From: Muribaculaceae bacterium
GTDB taxonomy: Bacteria > Bacteroidota > Bacteroidia > Bacteroidales > Muribaculaceae
Direction of reading: 5' to 3'
Length of the DNA stretch: 64,000 nucleotides
Assembly (NCBI GenBank): GCA_011959405.1
Contig: BLLX01000002.1
Location: 29,768 to 93,767, forward strand
The notes under the pieces are model-generated. The model was not told the DNA's origin, did no database searches, and saw only the letters and a program-made list of their open reading frames with translations. Made by a program: the position numbers and the translations under genes. How positions within the stretch are numbered: position 1 is the first letter of the stretch; each line of letters opens with the position of its first letter. Below, piece by piece: positions 48,381-59,081 of this stretch.

Positions 48381-50816
48381 TTACAGATCCACAACTGTTA
48401 TTCCTGCCCCACCAAAACGCACATCCTCGTCGGCATAATGCCCTACACCGGGTGTGGATTCCAGATAGTTGCGTATATACTGGCGCAAAGCTCCTGTGCC
48501 TGTGCCGTGCAATATCCTCACGCGCTTCGCATTAAAGCGTATGGCATCATCAATGAAATAGGTGACCGACTGCAACGCTTCATCCACGCGCATTCCCCTG
48601 ACATCTATCTCCTGCTTGAAGTCAAGCTGACGCGAACGCTCCTGCTCCGTCATCAGACGCACTCCGGCACTCGCACCAGTCTGCGGTTTTGCCATCGTAT
48701 GCCGCAGGCGGTCAAGTTTCACCGTCGTTTTCAACATTCCGAAACCTACAGTAGCATTCTTGCCTGAAATCGATAATACCTGGCCTGGTGTGTCCTGTCC
48801 TTCGAGCTTGACATAATCTCCTACGGCAATGGGCCGTTTATCTCCGGCAGACTGCTGTACAGGCACACGCTTATTTTTGGTTTTTGGGGCTTTACGCAAC
48901 AGCGGATGATCGGCAGAATCAGTGTTCAGCAATGATTTTTCCTCATGCAGGCGTGCACGTATTTCCTGTGTTTCGGCTTTTTCCGCCTGAACACGGCGTA
49001 TCTCATGAATTGTGCGTTCAATGGCAGCATTGCTTCCTTCCAGTATCTTGCGGGCCTCTTCTTTCGCTTCTGCAAGAATTTCCCGGCGCTTCATGCGGAG
49101 ATTATCGGCATCGGCTTCATAATCAGCAAGAGTCTGCTCAAGTTTTTTCTCCTTCTGGCGTATGGCCATACGTTTGTTTTCCCAATACCTGCGGTCCCGC
49201 GCAATATCCAGCAAGTAACGGTCCATATTGACATAATCACTGCCCACAAGCTCCTCTGCCACGGCTATTATGTCGTCAGGCAGACCGATCTTTCTGGCAA
49301 TCTCAACAGCAAACGAACTTCCGGGAGTGCCGATCGACAACCGAAACAGCGGTTCCATGCGCTGGCGGTCATACAGCATCGAGCCATTGACAAGCCCATC
49401 CGTCTCTTTGGCAAACTGCTTTAGATTCTGATAGTGCGTGGTGATCACTCCCCACACCCCTATCACGGCAAACCGGCCAAGTATAGCCTGTGCTATAGCC
49501 CCGCCGATCTGCGGCTCAGTCCCGCCACCGAACTCATCTATCAGCACCAGTGACGACGGTCTGCCGGATGACATGAAACGCTTCATGTGCCCCAGATGAG
49601 AGCTGTAGGTACTCAGGTCATTCTCAATCGACTGATCATCGCCTATGTCGATAAATATATCATCGAATATGCCTATCCGTGAATTTTCATACACAGGCGG
49701 CAACAGACCGCACTGCGCCATATACTGTATGATACCCACAGTTTTCAGAGTCACGGACTTACCTCCGGCATTAGGACCGGATATCACCAGCAGCCGACGC
49801 TCAGCCGACAGTGTGATGTCCAGCGGCACTATTTCCTTGCTCTGAGCGCGCAACGACAGCAACAGCCCCGGATGGCACGCGTGATACCACTCCATCTCCG
49901 GATGGGGCACCATCGCCGGCAACATACCGTCCACATCAATGGCATACATAGCCTTGGCATGTATGAAGTCAAGTTCGGCCACAACCTCACAAGCCGCGAG
50001 GATCATATCTATATGCGGACGCAACTCGTTGGCAACAGATGTGAGAATACGTATGATCTCACGCCGCTCCTCCATCTGCAGCTCACGCATGCGGTTGTTT
50101 GTCTGCACCACCTCTGCCGGCTCTATAAACACCGTCTTACCCGATGCTGACTCATCGTGCACAATCCCGGAGATTTTCCGTTTGTGCATCGGGGGCACAG
50201 GAATCACCATACGCCCGTCGCGCATTGACGGAGCTGTATCTGGTTCTATCAGACCTGCTGCCACAGCCGACGCCATCACCCTACGCATGGCAGCTGCAAT
50301 GCTTCCGGCAGCCGCGGCAAGCGACCTTCTGATCTCCGCAAGTGCGGCAGAAGCTGAATCCTTGATATTGCCGAAACGATCCAGAACACGGTCTATGACT
50401 GCCAGCGGAGCCGGAAATGATACCAGTCCATCCACCACCCTGTCCAGACGCGGATACAGGCCCTCGGTCCTGGCATTGACAAAAAACGCGTCTATCTCTC
50501 CGATAGCCTGCAATGTGGATCGCAACACAGGCAGTTCATCGGCTGCAGGAAAAGTCCCGGGTATCCTTATTGCCGAAACCATGGAACGCACATCGCCGGC
50601 CTGCCCCAACGGCAACCGGTCACCCTCGGCCGAACGTATGATCGACAGCATCTCGGCCGTGGAAAGCAACTTTTGCTCTACCTCGGCAAAATCCGAAGAA
50701 AAAGTGATCCTGTCACATATATCTGCGCCCATAGGCGACAGACATTTTGCTTTCACGGCTGCCCGCACAGAAGCAAAACCTATTTTGTTCTCGAAACTCG
50801 TAGGAGGATATATCAT
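48381..50816 (-). CDS. mutS2: Endonuclease MutS2 (with Smr domain)
   Basis: Walker A VISGPNAGGKSVTLKTVG; LVLIDEFGGGTEPQIGGAIAQAIL; C-terminal Smr segment EIDVRGMRVDEAL...VRILHGTGTGALRQYIRNYL. Confidence 0.95.
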   Translation of the reverse strand: MIYPPTSFENKIGFASVRAAVKAKCLSPMGADICDRITFSSDFAEVEQKLLSTAEMLSIIRSAEGDRLPLGQAGDVRSMVSAIRIPGTFPAADELPVLRSTLQAIGEIDAFFVNARTEGLYPRLDRVVDGLVSFPAPLAVIDRVLDRFGNIKDSASAALAEIRRSLAAAAGSIAAAMRRVMASAVAAGLIEPDTAPSMRDGRMVIPVPPMHKRKISGIVHDESASGKTVFIEPAEVVQTNNRMRELQMEERREIIRILTSVANELRPHIDMILAACEVVAELDFIHAKAMYAIDVDGMLPAMVPHPEMEWYHACHPGLLLSLRAQSKEIVPLDITLSAERRLLVISGPNAGGKSVTLKTVGIIQYMAQCGLLPPVYENSRIGIFDDIFIDIGDDQSIENDLSTYSSHLGHMKRFMSSGRPSSLVLIDEFGGGTEPQIGGAIAQAILGRFAVIGVWGVITTHYQNLKQFAKETDGLVNGSMLYDRQRMEPLFRLSIGTPGSSFAVEIARKIGLPDDIIAVAEELVGSDYVNMDRYLLDIARDRRYWENKRMAIRQKEKKLEQTLADYEADADNLRMKRREILAEAKEEARKILEGSNAAIERTIHEIRRVQAEKAETQEIRARLHEEKSLLNTDSADHPLLRKAPKTKNKRVPVQQSAGDKRPIAVGDYVKLEGQDTPGQVLSISGKNATVGFGMLKTTVKLDRLRHTMAKPQTGASAGVRLMTEQERSRQLDFKQEIDVRGMRVDEALQSVTYFIDDAIRFNAKRVRILHGTGTGALRQYIRNYLESTPGVGHYADEDVRFGGAGITVVDL

Positions 50817-51121
50817 CAGAAAATCTCGCTTGCAAGAGTGCTGTTGTTTTCAGTAAGATATTTTTGAAATGCGGCGATGTAAGCATCAGCGGCCGAATTG
50901 TCACCACCGGAACGCATCTGCCACTCACGCGCCCTCACCGCCAATATGATTCCATGAAGCTCATGCGTTGTAAAACTGATGGAATCATTGCACAAAGCCG
51001 CAGCATCTGCCACTCCCTGCTCCGAAGCCCTCTGAGAGGACACGCCGGAATCCGAAACTGCATCTGACAAGCAGGACCACATCAACGGCATAAGAAAAAG
51101 TATGGTCAGCAACTGTTTCAT
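50816..51121 (-). CDS. Small hypothetical lipoprotein (101 aa)
   Basis: Lipobox-like LMPLMWSC; overlaps ispH by 4 nt and mutS2 by 1 nt. Confidence 0.75.
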   Translation of the reverse strand: MKQLLTILFLMPLMWSCLSDAVSDSGVSSQRASEQGVADAAALCNDSISFTTHELHGIILAVRAREWQMRSGGDNSAADAYIAAFQKYLTENNSTLASEIF

Positions 51122-52002
51122 TTTTCAGCAATAAGTTCTATAATCCTGTCATGCACACGCTCCATCAGCCACCTCGGAGTGGATGTCGCGCCGCATATAC
51201 CTATTGATCCGGCGCCTGCGAGCCACTTGGCCGATAGTTGTGATTCATTTGATATAAGATATGTGTGAGGATTGACTTTCAGACACTCTCCATGAAGAAA
51301 TTTACCATTCGAACTCTTTTGACCGCTCACGAACAGGATCATACTGTGTCTGATTGCAAACTCACGCAGTTTGTCCACTCGGTGTGCCACAGATCGGCAT
51401 ATTGTGTCGAAGGCCTTGAATTCCACACCCGGAGCCATCCTACGGCCTATTTCCACGGTCATCTCGCGAAGTCCGTCTATGCTTTTGGTGGTCTGGGAAT
51501 ACAGGTGTGTGGGCTTTGAGAAATCCACAGATTCAAGGTCGGAAGACACCTCCACCACCCGGGCCATCCCATCCGTCTGTCCGACAAGGCCGTTGACTTC
51601 TGCATGGCCGGCCTTGCCATAAATTATGATCTGCGGCTTATAGGGAGAATCATAGGCCTGCTTTATGCGCTGCTGAAGCTTTAGCACCACCGGGCACGTG
51701 GCGTCGATTATCTCAATGTTATTTCTCCTGGCCATCTCATAAGTTTCCGGCGGCTCGCCATGAGCACGCAGAAGCACTCTGACATCATGCAGCTCCGCCA
51801 TCTCATCATGACTGATGGTGACCAGCCCTTTCTGACGCAGGCGGTTAACCTCATCCGAATTATGGACAATATCACCGAGACAGTACAATATACCGCCACG
51901 CGCAAGCTCCTCCTCGGCCTTGCGTATAGCCGCAGTGACTCCGAAACAGAATCCGGAGTCAGCATCAATCTCTATCAAAGGCAATCCTGATGGCATACGC
52001 AT
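51118..52002 (-). CDS. ispH: 4-hydroxy-3-methylbut-2-enyl diphosphate reductase
   Basis: IEIDADSGFCFGVTAAIRKAEEEL; LGDIVHNSDEVNRL; IIDATCPVVLKLQQRI. Confidence 0.95.
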   Translation of the reverse strand: MRMPSGLPLIEIDADSGFCFGVTAAIRKAEEELARGGILYCLGDIVHNSDEVNRLRQKGLVTISHDEMAELHDVRVLLRAHGEPPETYEMARRNNIEIIDATCPVVLKLQQRIKQAYDSPYKPQIIIYGKAGHAEVNGLVGQTDGMARVVEVSSDLESVDFSKPTHLYSQTTKSIDGLREMTVEIGRRMAPGVEFKAFDTICRSVAHRVDKLREFAIRHSMILFVSGQKSSNGKFLHGECLKVNPHTYLISNESQLSAKWLAGAGSIGICGATSTPRWLMERVHDRIIELIAEK

Positions 52003-52011
52003 ATTGCTTGA

Positions 52012-52698
52012 TCAATCCTCGGCGGCCTTACGAAACCGGGCCAGCAGCCACTCGTCCTGTTCCTGAACGGTCATGTGGGAATTATCCAGATCAACGGCAT
52101 CATCTGCACGGCGCAAGGGGCTTTCCGCACGTGTCATGTCTATATGGTCTCGATGGCGCACGTTGGCCAGCACATCCTCATAATCGGTGTCCTCTCCCTT
52201 GGCCTTCAGTTCTTCAAACCGCCGCATGGCACGCGTCTCGGCCGATGCATTTACAAAAATCTTCAATTCAGCATCAGGGAACACCGTTGTGCCGATGTCA
52301 CGTCCGTCCATCACAATGCCTTTTTCCCGGCCAAACTGCTGCTGACGCGCCACCAGATCCCTACGCACTGCAGCTATGGCGGCTATGGTGCTTACATGAG
52401 CGCTCACCCCCATGGTACGTATCTCTTTTTCCACATCTCTGCCGTCAAGAATGGTATGCTGTCCGTCCGGAGTCACGGCAAAGTCGATTTTCACATCAGA
52501 AAGCCCGGCTGCCACTGCTGTCTCGTCTGCCGTTCCGTCTGAGCCGATCAGTCCGTTCTCGATGGCCCAGAGTGTCACCGCACGATACATTGCTCCGGAA
52601 TCTATATACCGATAGCCTATTTTTCTGGCAAGAGCCTTAGCCATCGTACTTTTGCCGGATGAAGAAAACCCGTCTATGGCAATGATGATATTTTTCAT
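52012..52698 (-). CDS. cmk: (d)CMP kinase
   Basis: IAIDGFSSSGKSTMAKALARKIGYRYIDSGAMYRAVTLWA; IVMDGRDIGTTVFPDAELKIFVNASAE. Confidence 0.96.
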   Translation of the reverse strand: MKNIIIAIDGFSSSGKSTMAKALARKIGYRYIDSGAMYRAVTLWAIENGLIGSDGTADETAVAAGLSDVKIDFAVTPDGQHTILDGRDVEKEIRTMGVSAHVSTIAAIAAVRRDLVARQQQFGREKGIVMDGRDIGTTVFPDAELKIFVNASAETRAMRRFEELKAKGEDTDYEDVLANVRHRDHIDMTRAESPLRRADDAVDLDNSHMTVQEQDEWLLARFRKAAED

Positions 52699-52718
52699 CT
52701 TTCGTATTGTATTATTTA

Positions 52719-53735
52719 TCAGAATTCATACAGATTGGTCGATAGATTCAGCATGAGAGTGGCGCCACCGGCGTGGGGCTGGGCAAACGCCACTCCCACT
52801 CCAAACATTTTCACTTTCAGACCAGCACCCACACTGAAACCGCTCAGAAAATTACGCGAGAAATTATTCATGTCTGTACGCACCTTATAATTATAGGCAA
52901 GATCCAGATAGAAATTGTCCGAAGGTTTCCACTCCAGGCCAAAAATCAGATGACGGAACAGATTGCCCGTAAAACCGTCTTTCTTAACAGCCGCTTCCGA
53001 GCCGTCACCATTATCCCAGTACGGCATTTTCCATCGGGTCAGGTTCCACGCTGTTATGTTAAGGGTGATCGGAGTCGAACCAAGCCCTTTGGACCATCCG
53101 AGCCTTACATCTATAGGCAGTCTGTCGTGAGTATCATTGAAACGCTTCACCTGACCGCCGAGATTCGACACCACCAATGATAACGAACTGTCATGCTCGT
53201 CATCAAAATAATTGACACCGAGATCAGTGGCGATGGCAAAAGCAGAATATGCGTCATAAGAACTGTAGATCAGTTTCAGATTGAATCCGCCGCGCCATCT
53301 CTCACCGAGATTATGCGAATATGATCCGGTAAACGCCAGATCGGCCGGCGAAAAAGATCCGGTAATAGCACCGTAAGGATCGGCCGATTTGATGGAACCG
53401 TAGCCAAAATAGTCGACCGACGCGCTCCATGCGCCATTCTCACCGGCAGCTCGGGCATATTTCAACGCAGCGAAATTTGACCCGCCGACATAGCGCATAT
53501 AACTGAAAGCCACCGAATTCGACATTTCCGGTCCGAGCAATGCCGGATTTTGACCGGTCAACAGAATATCGTCATCTACAAGCGAGATGTTCACTCCACC
53601 GAGACCATAGATGCGCGACGATGTGCTGACATTCAGGAAATTATATGCCGTACTGCCGCCAACCTGCGCAAACCCCGGCAGAGCGACGCAGGCCACCGAA
53701 ACGACTGCGGCCAAAATATGTTTTACTGCTATCAT
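52719..53735 (-). CDS. porQ: PorQ-like protein (type IX secretion system associated)
   Basis: Secreted beta-rich protein: VGGSTAYNFLNVSTSSRIYGLGGVNISLVDDDILLTGQNPALLGPEMSNSVAFSYMRYVGG; upstream of cmk. Confidence 0.82.
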   Translation of the reverse strand: MIAVKHILAAVVSVACVALPGFAQVGGSTAYNFLNVSTSSRIYGLGGVNISLVDDDILLTGQNPALLGPEMSNSVAFSYMRYVGGSNFAALKYARAAGENGAWSASVDYFGYGSIKSADPYGAITGSFSPADLAFTGSYSHNLGERWRGGFNLKLIYSSYDAYSAFAIATDLGVNYFDDEHDSSLSLVVSNLGGQVKRFNDTHDRLPIDVRLGWSKGLGSTPITLNITAWNLTRWKMPYWDNGDGSEAAVKKDGFTGNLFRHLIFGLEWKPSDNFYLDLAYNYKVRTDMNNFSRNFLSGFSVGAGLKVKMFGVGVAFAQPHAGGATLMLNLSTNLYEF

Positions 53736-53806
53736 TCGCTAAAATTAACGTAACACACGTGCCGCTTATTATATTCCCACACACCAAAAAATATTTTTTA
53801 TGCGGA

Positions 53807-53838
53807 TTTGCGTTTATTATAATTTTTTGCTACTTTTG
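53807..53838 (+). promoter_or_regulatory. Candidate promoter (-33 TTTG, 20-bp spacer, -7 TACTTTTG)
   Basis: TTTG 53807-53810 and TACTTTTG 53831-53838, upstream of the DUF349 gene. Confidence 0.6.
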
Positions 53839-53924
53839 GTGTCGAATAAAACAATTGATTATAGCCGTCAGACAACGCCTTTGGCGGCTCCTCCTACACA
53901 CCTAACCAATTTAATAGCAACAAC

Positions 53925-55742
53925 ATGAAACTGCACGATCAACCCTTGACGACTCCGGAAGAGACAGCCGGAGACGCATTCATCACTCCTGAAGAAAACG
54001 CGGAAACAGCCGAAACCACCACCGTAGCCGCCGCCCCCATGGGCAAAACGGAAATTGTGGCCGCTCTTGAAAAAATATCGCAAAAAGACGCCGCTGAGAT
54101 CACCCGCGAAGAAGTCAACAGGCTTAAAGTGCAGTTTTTTGCCATACGTCATGACGAACTGGCTGCTGAAAAGGCGGAGTTTCTCGCCAAAGGGAACGAA
54201 GAAGCCGCTTTTGCCGCCCTTCCTGACGAGCATGAGGATGCTTTTAAAGCAGCGCTCAACATCATAAAGGAGAAAAAAGCGGAACTTGCAGCTGCCCAGG
54301 AAGCAGAACGCCTGATAAATCTTGACAAGAAAAATGCCGTGATCGACGAGATCGACGCAGCGTCTGAAGACACAGACAACGTGCATCGTCATTTGGACAA
54401 AGTCCGCGAACTGCAGCAGCAGTTCAAAGCCATCGGCGAAGTGCCCGCTCCAGAAGTATCGAACCTTTGGAAACGCTACCAGACAGCTACTGAAAAGTTC
54501 TACGACCAGTTGAAAGTCAACAAAGATCTGCGCGACCTTGATTTCCGCAAAAACTTCGAGAGCAAACTCCTTATCTGCGAAGAGTCCGAACGCCTGTCGG
54601 AAGAACCCGACGTGGTGGTGGCATTCCGCCGCCTTCAGGACCTTCATGACAAATGGCGTGAAATCGGCCCGGTAGCAAAAGAGCAGCGTGAAGATATCTG
54701 GAATCGCTTCAAAGACGCATCCGCTGTGATCAACAAAAAATATCAGGCATTTTTTGAAGAACGCAAAGCCGCCGAACGCGCCAATGAAGAAGCCAAAAAC
54801 GCTCTTTGCGAACAAATTGAGGCCATCAGTCTTGACGAACTGAAATCATTTGCGGCATGGGACGAAAAAACCAAGGCTGTGCTGCAGGCACAGGAAGAAT
54901 GGAAAAAGCTCGGATTTGCATCACGTAAGACCAATGCAGCCCTGTTTACCCGTTTCCGCAGTCTTTGCGATAACTTCTTCTCCTCCAAGGCAACATATTT
55001 CAAGTCGGTAAAGGATGACCTGAGCGAAAATCTTGCCAAGAAACTGACTCTCTGCGAAAAAGCAGAAGAACTGAAAGACTCGACCGACTGGAAAAAGACC
55101 ACCGACAAACTAATAGCGCTGCAAAACGAATGGAAATCCATCGGTGCCGTGCCCAAGAAACAGAGCGACGCCGTGTGGACACGATTCCGCGCAGCTTGCG
55201 ACTATTTCTTCGAACAGAAAAAGCAGACCGGTTCCGATACACGACGCACAGAGCAGGCCAACCTCAAGGAAAAGAAAGCCATTATTGAGCAGCTCCGCGC
55301 CATCACAGCCGAAGGAGCTGCCGACATTGCGGCCGCAAAGGCTTCAGTCAGAGAACTGATGGGTAAATACCAGCAGATCGGCCATGTGCCTTTCCGCGAC
55401 AAAGACAAACTGCACGACGCCTACCGCGCAGAGGTGAGCCGCCTATACGACGAACTCGATATGAGCACCGCCAAGGCCGGCATGGCTGCATTCGAAGCAT
55501 CGGTCGATGAAATGTCGGGCGACAGCCGCGAACTCATGCGCCAACGCGACAAACTCATGCGTTCTCTGGAAATGAAACGCTCCGAGATCAAAACATTTGA
55601 AAACAATCTCGGATTCTTCAATTCGCGCACAAAAAGCGGAGAAGCCATGCTCAATGACATACAGCGGCGCATATCCCGCCTGCGCGATGACCAGACGAAC
55701 ATAGAAAAGAAAATAGCTCTGATCGACAGCAAGCTGAAATAA
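53925..55742 (+). CDS. DUF349 domain-containing protein (repeated coiled-coil domains)
   Basis: Repeated W-K-x-IG-x-V-P / F-x-F-A-type modules (DKWREIGPVAKEQREDIWNRFKDASAVINKKYQAFFEERK; NEWKSIGAVPKKQSDAVWTRFRAACDYFFEQKK). Confidence 0.88.
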   Translation: MKLHDQPLTTPEETAGDAFITPEENAETAETTTVAAAPMGKTEIVAALEKISQKDAAEITREEVNRLKVQFFAIRHDELAAEKAEFLAKGNEEAAFAALPDEHEDAFKAALNIIKEKKAELAAAQEAERLINLDKKNAVIDEIDAASEDTDNVHRHLDKVRELQQQFKAIGEVPAPEVSNLWKRYQTATEKFYDQLKVNKDLRDLDFRKNFESKLLICEESERLSEEPDVVVAFRRLQDLHDKWREIGPVAKEQREDIWNRFKDASAVINKKYQAFFEERKAAERANEEAKNALCEQIEAISLDELKSFAAWDEKTKAVLQAQEEWKKLGFASRKTNAALFTRFRSLCDNFFSSKATYFKSVKDDLSENLAKKLTLCEKAEELKDSTDWKKTTDKLIALQNEWKSIGAVPKKQSDAVWTRFRAACDYFFEQKKQTGSDTRRTEQANLKEKKAIIEQLRAITAEGAADIAAAKASVRELMGKYQQIGHVPFRDKDKLHDAYRAEVSRLYDELDMSTAKAGMAAFEASVDEMSGDSRELMRQRDKLMRSLEMKRSEIKTFENNLGFFNSRTKSGEAMLNDIQRRISRLRDDQTNIEKKIALIDSKLK

Positions 55743-55755
55743 ACCACACCCGGAA

Positions 55756-57144
55756 ATGCCTGAGGAAAACGCCAAAGGTAAATACGGCCGCTTCATCCAA
55801 TGGGGTCTGAATGTATTGGATCTGATGCTGGTGAATGTGCTGTTTGCCATTCTCTGTATCATCAATCCGGAAGTAGACATGACAGACACCCGTCTGAAAT
55901 GGCTGATGGTCTCCGTCTGCTACCTGCCGGTTATTCTATGGATTTCATCGTCCAGAAAACAGCGCACCGCCCACATTGACCGCATAGCCACAGCGGCTTT
56001 GCAGGCCGTGGGCGTCCATGCACTGTTCTTCATATCCATACTCGCATTCCTGAGAGCCAATGACTTCTCGGGAATGTGTTATGTGGAATTTTATGCCATG
56101 ATGCTGCTGGCCTTGCCGATGTCATGGACCATCAGCCGCCTGATGGTCAAACGTCTGCGTCTGCACGGGCGCAACTACCACCGGGTGGTTATCGTGGGAA
56201 CCAACCCCACAGCCAGACGCCTGCACGACATACTCACATCCGACGCGGGCTACGGATACCGAATCCTCGGGTTTTTCGACGATGCTCCGACAGCAGGATT
56301 CACCGGCACATACGCCGGTCCGCTCGACACTCTCGAGGAATACATACGCCGCCATAATGTGGACGAAGTTTTCTACACTCTTGTGGGCGAACCTGAGTCA
56401 TTGCTGCTCAGCACAGTAAAAATCACCGACGACACCATGGCCGATTTCCACTATGTGCCCAACATATCGCCATATGTAGGCCGGCGGTTCGAACTGAACA
56501 ACGTAGGAGACCTGCCGGTGCTCACGCCACGGGTCAATCCACTCACCCAGCCACTCAACAGGCTGCTGAAACGGAGTTTTGACATCGCTTTCTCATCCAT
56601 GGTGCTGATATGCTCGCCGATAGTGTTCATTCCGGTGGCCATAGCCGTGAAATTCTCGTCGCCCGGACCGGTATTTTTCAGACAGAAGCGCACAGGCTAC
56701 CGCGGATGCGAGTTCAACTGCCTGAAGTTCCGCACCATGCGCGTGAATGCCGATGCCGACTCCCGTCAGGCCACAGGCAACGATCCACGCAAAACCAAAG
56801 TGGGAGACTTCCTGCGGCGCACATCCATCGACGAGCTTCCACAGTTCATCAACGTATTGCGCGGCGACATGTCCATAGTCGGCCCTCGCCCTCACATGCT
56901 CGCCCACACCGAACAATACCGCGAACTGATCGACCATTACATGATACGCCACATGGTCAAGCCCGGCATAACAGGCTGGGCACAGGTCACAGGTTTCCGC
57001 GGCAATACCGACGAACTCTGGAAAATGCAGGGGCGGGTGGACCGCGACGTATGGTATATCGAACACTGGTCATTCATGCTTGACATAAAAATCATAGTAA
57101 AGACCGTCGCAAACGCCATTCATGGAGAAGCCAACGCCTATTGA
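55756..57144 (+). CDS. Undecaprenyl-phosphate sugar phosphotransferase (WcaJ/exopolysaccharide polyprenyl glycosylphosphotransferase family)
   Basis: [85 protein letters not shown]. Confidence 0.95.
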   Translation: MPEENAKGKYGRFIQWGLNVLDLMLVNVLFAILCIINPEVDMTDTRLKWLMVSVCYLPVILWISSSRKQRTAHIDRIATAALQAVGVHALFFISILAFLRANDFSGMCYVEFYAMMLLALPMSWTISRLMVKRLRLHGRNYHRVVIVGTNPTARRLHDILTSDAGYGYRILGFFDDAPTAGFTGTYAGPLDTLEEYIRRHNVDEVFYTLVGEPESLLLSTVKITDDTMADFHYVPNISPYVGRRFELNNVGDLPVLTPRVNPLTQPLNRLLKRSFDIAFSSMVLICSPIVFIPVAIAVKFSSPGPVFFRQKRTGYRGCEFNCLKFRTMRVNADADSRQATGNDPRKTKVGDFLRRTSIDELPQFINVLRGDMSIVGPRPHMLAHTEQYRELIDHYMIRHMVKPGITGWAQVTGFRGNTDELWKMQGRVDRDVWYIEHWSFMLDIKIIVKTVANAIHGEANAY

Positions 57145-58981
57145 CGACAAGGCTTTGGCCATGTTACGCCGGTTTTACGGCTATAGTTCTTTCCGTCCAC
57201 GCCAGCTTGAGATCATACGCGCCGTGACATCAGGTCGCGACTGCCTGGTGCTGATGCCGACCGGCGGCGGAAAATCACTGTGCTACCAGATTCCGGCTCT
57301 TATCCAGGACGGTGTGGCCATTGTGGTCTCGCCGCTCATTGCTCTCATGAACGATCAGGTTCAGGCTCTGGTGGCCAACGGCATACCTGCCGCAGCACTC
57401 CACTCCAACCAGACAGACGCCCAGAACGCCCATGTGACCGAAGAACTGCAGCGCGGCCACATCAAACTGCTGTATATATCGCCGGAACGCCTGTTGCTCG
57501 ACATCGAGCGGTGGCCGTCAGGTATGCGCATATCACTATTTGCCATCGACGAAGCTCACTGCATATCGCAGTGGGGCCATGATTTCCGTCCGGAATATGC
57601 ACGACTGTCACGTATCAAGGACCTTTTCCCTCATGTGCCGGTGATCGCGCTCACAGCCACGGCCGACAGACTCACGCGCGACGATATATCCTCACGTCTC
57701 ACACTCAATGAACCGGCTGCGTTCATCAGCTCCTTCGACCGTCCCAACATATCGCTCTCGGTCATGCAGAATCCGGGCAAGGAGCGCAAAATGCGGATCA
57801 TCGCCGACATGATCGAACGATATGCCGACGACTCCGGCATCATCTACTGCATCTCACGCAAAAGCGCGGAATCCATGTGCAAGGATCTGAAAGCCCGAGG
57901 ATATAGCGCCACGGTATATCACGCCGGACTGTCGGCCGCACAGCGCGACTCCGCACAGCAGGATTTCATCCACGGCCGGGTGCAGGTGGTGTGCGCCACA
58001 GTTGCTTTCGGCATGGGCATCGACAAAAGCAATATCCGCTATGTGATCCACAACAACCTGCCGCGCAATATCGAAGGCTACTATCAGGAGATCGGCAGGG
58101 CCGGACGCGACGGCATGGCCGCGGAAGCGCTTATGTTTTATTCGTTTGCCGACATTGCCACCCTGCAAAGTTTCATCGAGCAGGGCGAACGCCAGAGCAT
58201 CAACATCGAAAAACTCACCCGTATGCGACAGTATGCCGAATCACGCATCTGTCGCCGGCGAGTTCTCCTGAGCTATTTTTCGGAAACAGCCACACACGAC
58301 TGCGGCAACTGCGACGTGTGCCTATCTCCTCCACAGCGCTTCGACGGAACCATTCTGGTTCAGAAAGCCCTCAGTGCCATAATGCGCACCGGCGAAAAAG
58401 CAGGCATAAATATGGTGATAGACATCCTCCGCGGCTCGGCGCGGGCCGAACTGATGTCAAGAGGATTCAACCGACTCAAGACATACGGAGCCGGACGTGA
58501 TCTCACTCATGCCGAATGGAATGCGTATCTATCCCAGATGCTTCAGCTCGGATTCATAGAAATCGCTTACGAAGAAGCCAACCACCTCAAAGTCACACCT
58601 TACGGAGCCAAAGTGCTGACAGGACAGGCCACCGCCACCTTGGCCAGATTTCAATCCACACAACCGTCAGCCAAAAGTTCCTCAGGCAGTAAAACCACCT
58701 CCAGACCACATAAGTCGAAAACCGTCGCTGCCGACGACGATACCGCGAAACCGGATCCAGCCCTGATCAAGGCCCTGAAACAACAGCGCCTTGTGCTGGC
58801 CCACCGCGACAAAGTGCCGCCATACATTATAATGAGCGACAAAACACTGACGGAAATTGCGCGCATACGCCCTCTCGACAAAGACTCGTTCAGCCGCATC
58901 TCCGGCATAGGAGAAGTAAAAACCGAACGGTTCTGGCTACAGTTTGTCGCCATAGTACGTCAGTTTCCAAAAGATTTGTGA
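57122..58981 (+). CDS. recQ: ATP-dependent DNA helicase RecQ
   Basis: [41 protein letters not shown] ([20 protein letters not shown]); [15 protein letters not shown] cysteines and C-terminal HRDC-like region. Alternative start at 57161. Confidence 0.95.
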   Translation: MEKPTPIDDKALAMLRRFYGYSSFRPRQLEIIRAVTSGRDCLVLMPTGGGKSLCYQIPALIQDGVAIVVSPLIALMNDQVQALVANGIPAAALHSNQTDAQNAHVTEELQRGHIKLLYISPERLLLDIERWPSGMRISLFAIDEAHCISQWGHDFRPEYARLSRIKDLFPHVPVIALTATADRLTRDDISSRLTLNEPAAFISSFDRPNISLSVMQNPGKERKMRIIADMIERYADDSGIIYCISRKSAESMCKDLKARGYSATVYHAGLSAAQRDSAQQDFIHGRVQVVCATVAFGMGIDKSNIRYVIHNNLPRNIEGYYQEIGRAGRDGMAAEALMFYSFADIATLQSFIEQGERQSINIEKLTRMRQYAESRICRRRVLLSYFSETATHDCGNCDVCLSPPQRFDGTILVQKALSAIMRTGEKAGINMVIDILRGSARAELMSRGFNRLKTYGAGRDLTHAEWNAYLSQMLQLGFIEIAYEEANHLKVTPYGAKVLTGQATATLARFQSTQPSAKSSSGSKTTSRPHKSKTVAADDDTAKPDPALIKALKQQRLVLAHRDKVPPYIIMSDKTLTEIARIRPLDKDSFSRISGIGEVKTERFWLQFVAIVRQFPKDL

Positions 58982-59006
58982 CCGTCAGATTTTTTTAGTA
59001 ACTTTG
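58975..59006 (+). promoter_or_regulatory. Candidate promoter (-33 TTTG, 20-bp spacer, -7 TAACTTTG) for rplY
   Basis: TTTG 58975-58978 and TAACTTTG 58999-59006. Confidence 0.6.
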
Positions 59007-59081
59007 CGGTCGATTTTCCGTGTGATGGGAAATTAAATCTACAAGTTTAATTTTGAGTAACACATTTTAACAAAAACACAG

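Noticed and set aside
53868-54815. 315-aa Phe-rich ORF antisense to the DUF349 gene
   Set aside because: Phe/Val-rich translation is the expected complement of Lys/Glu/Asp-rich coding; not a real membrane protein.
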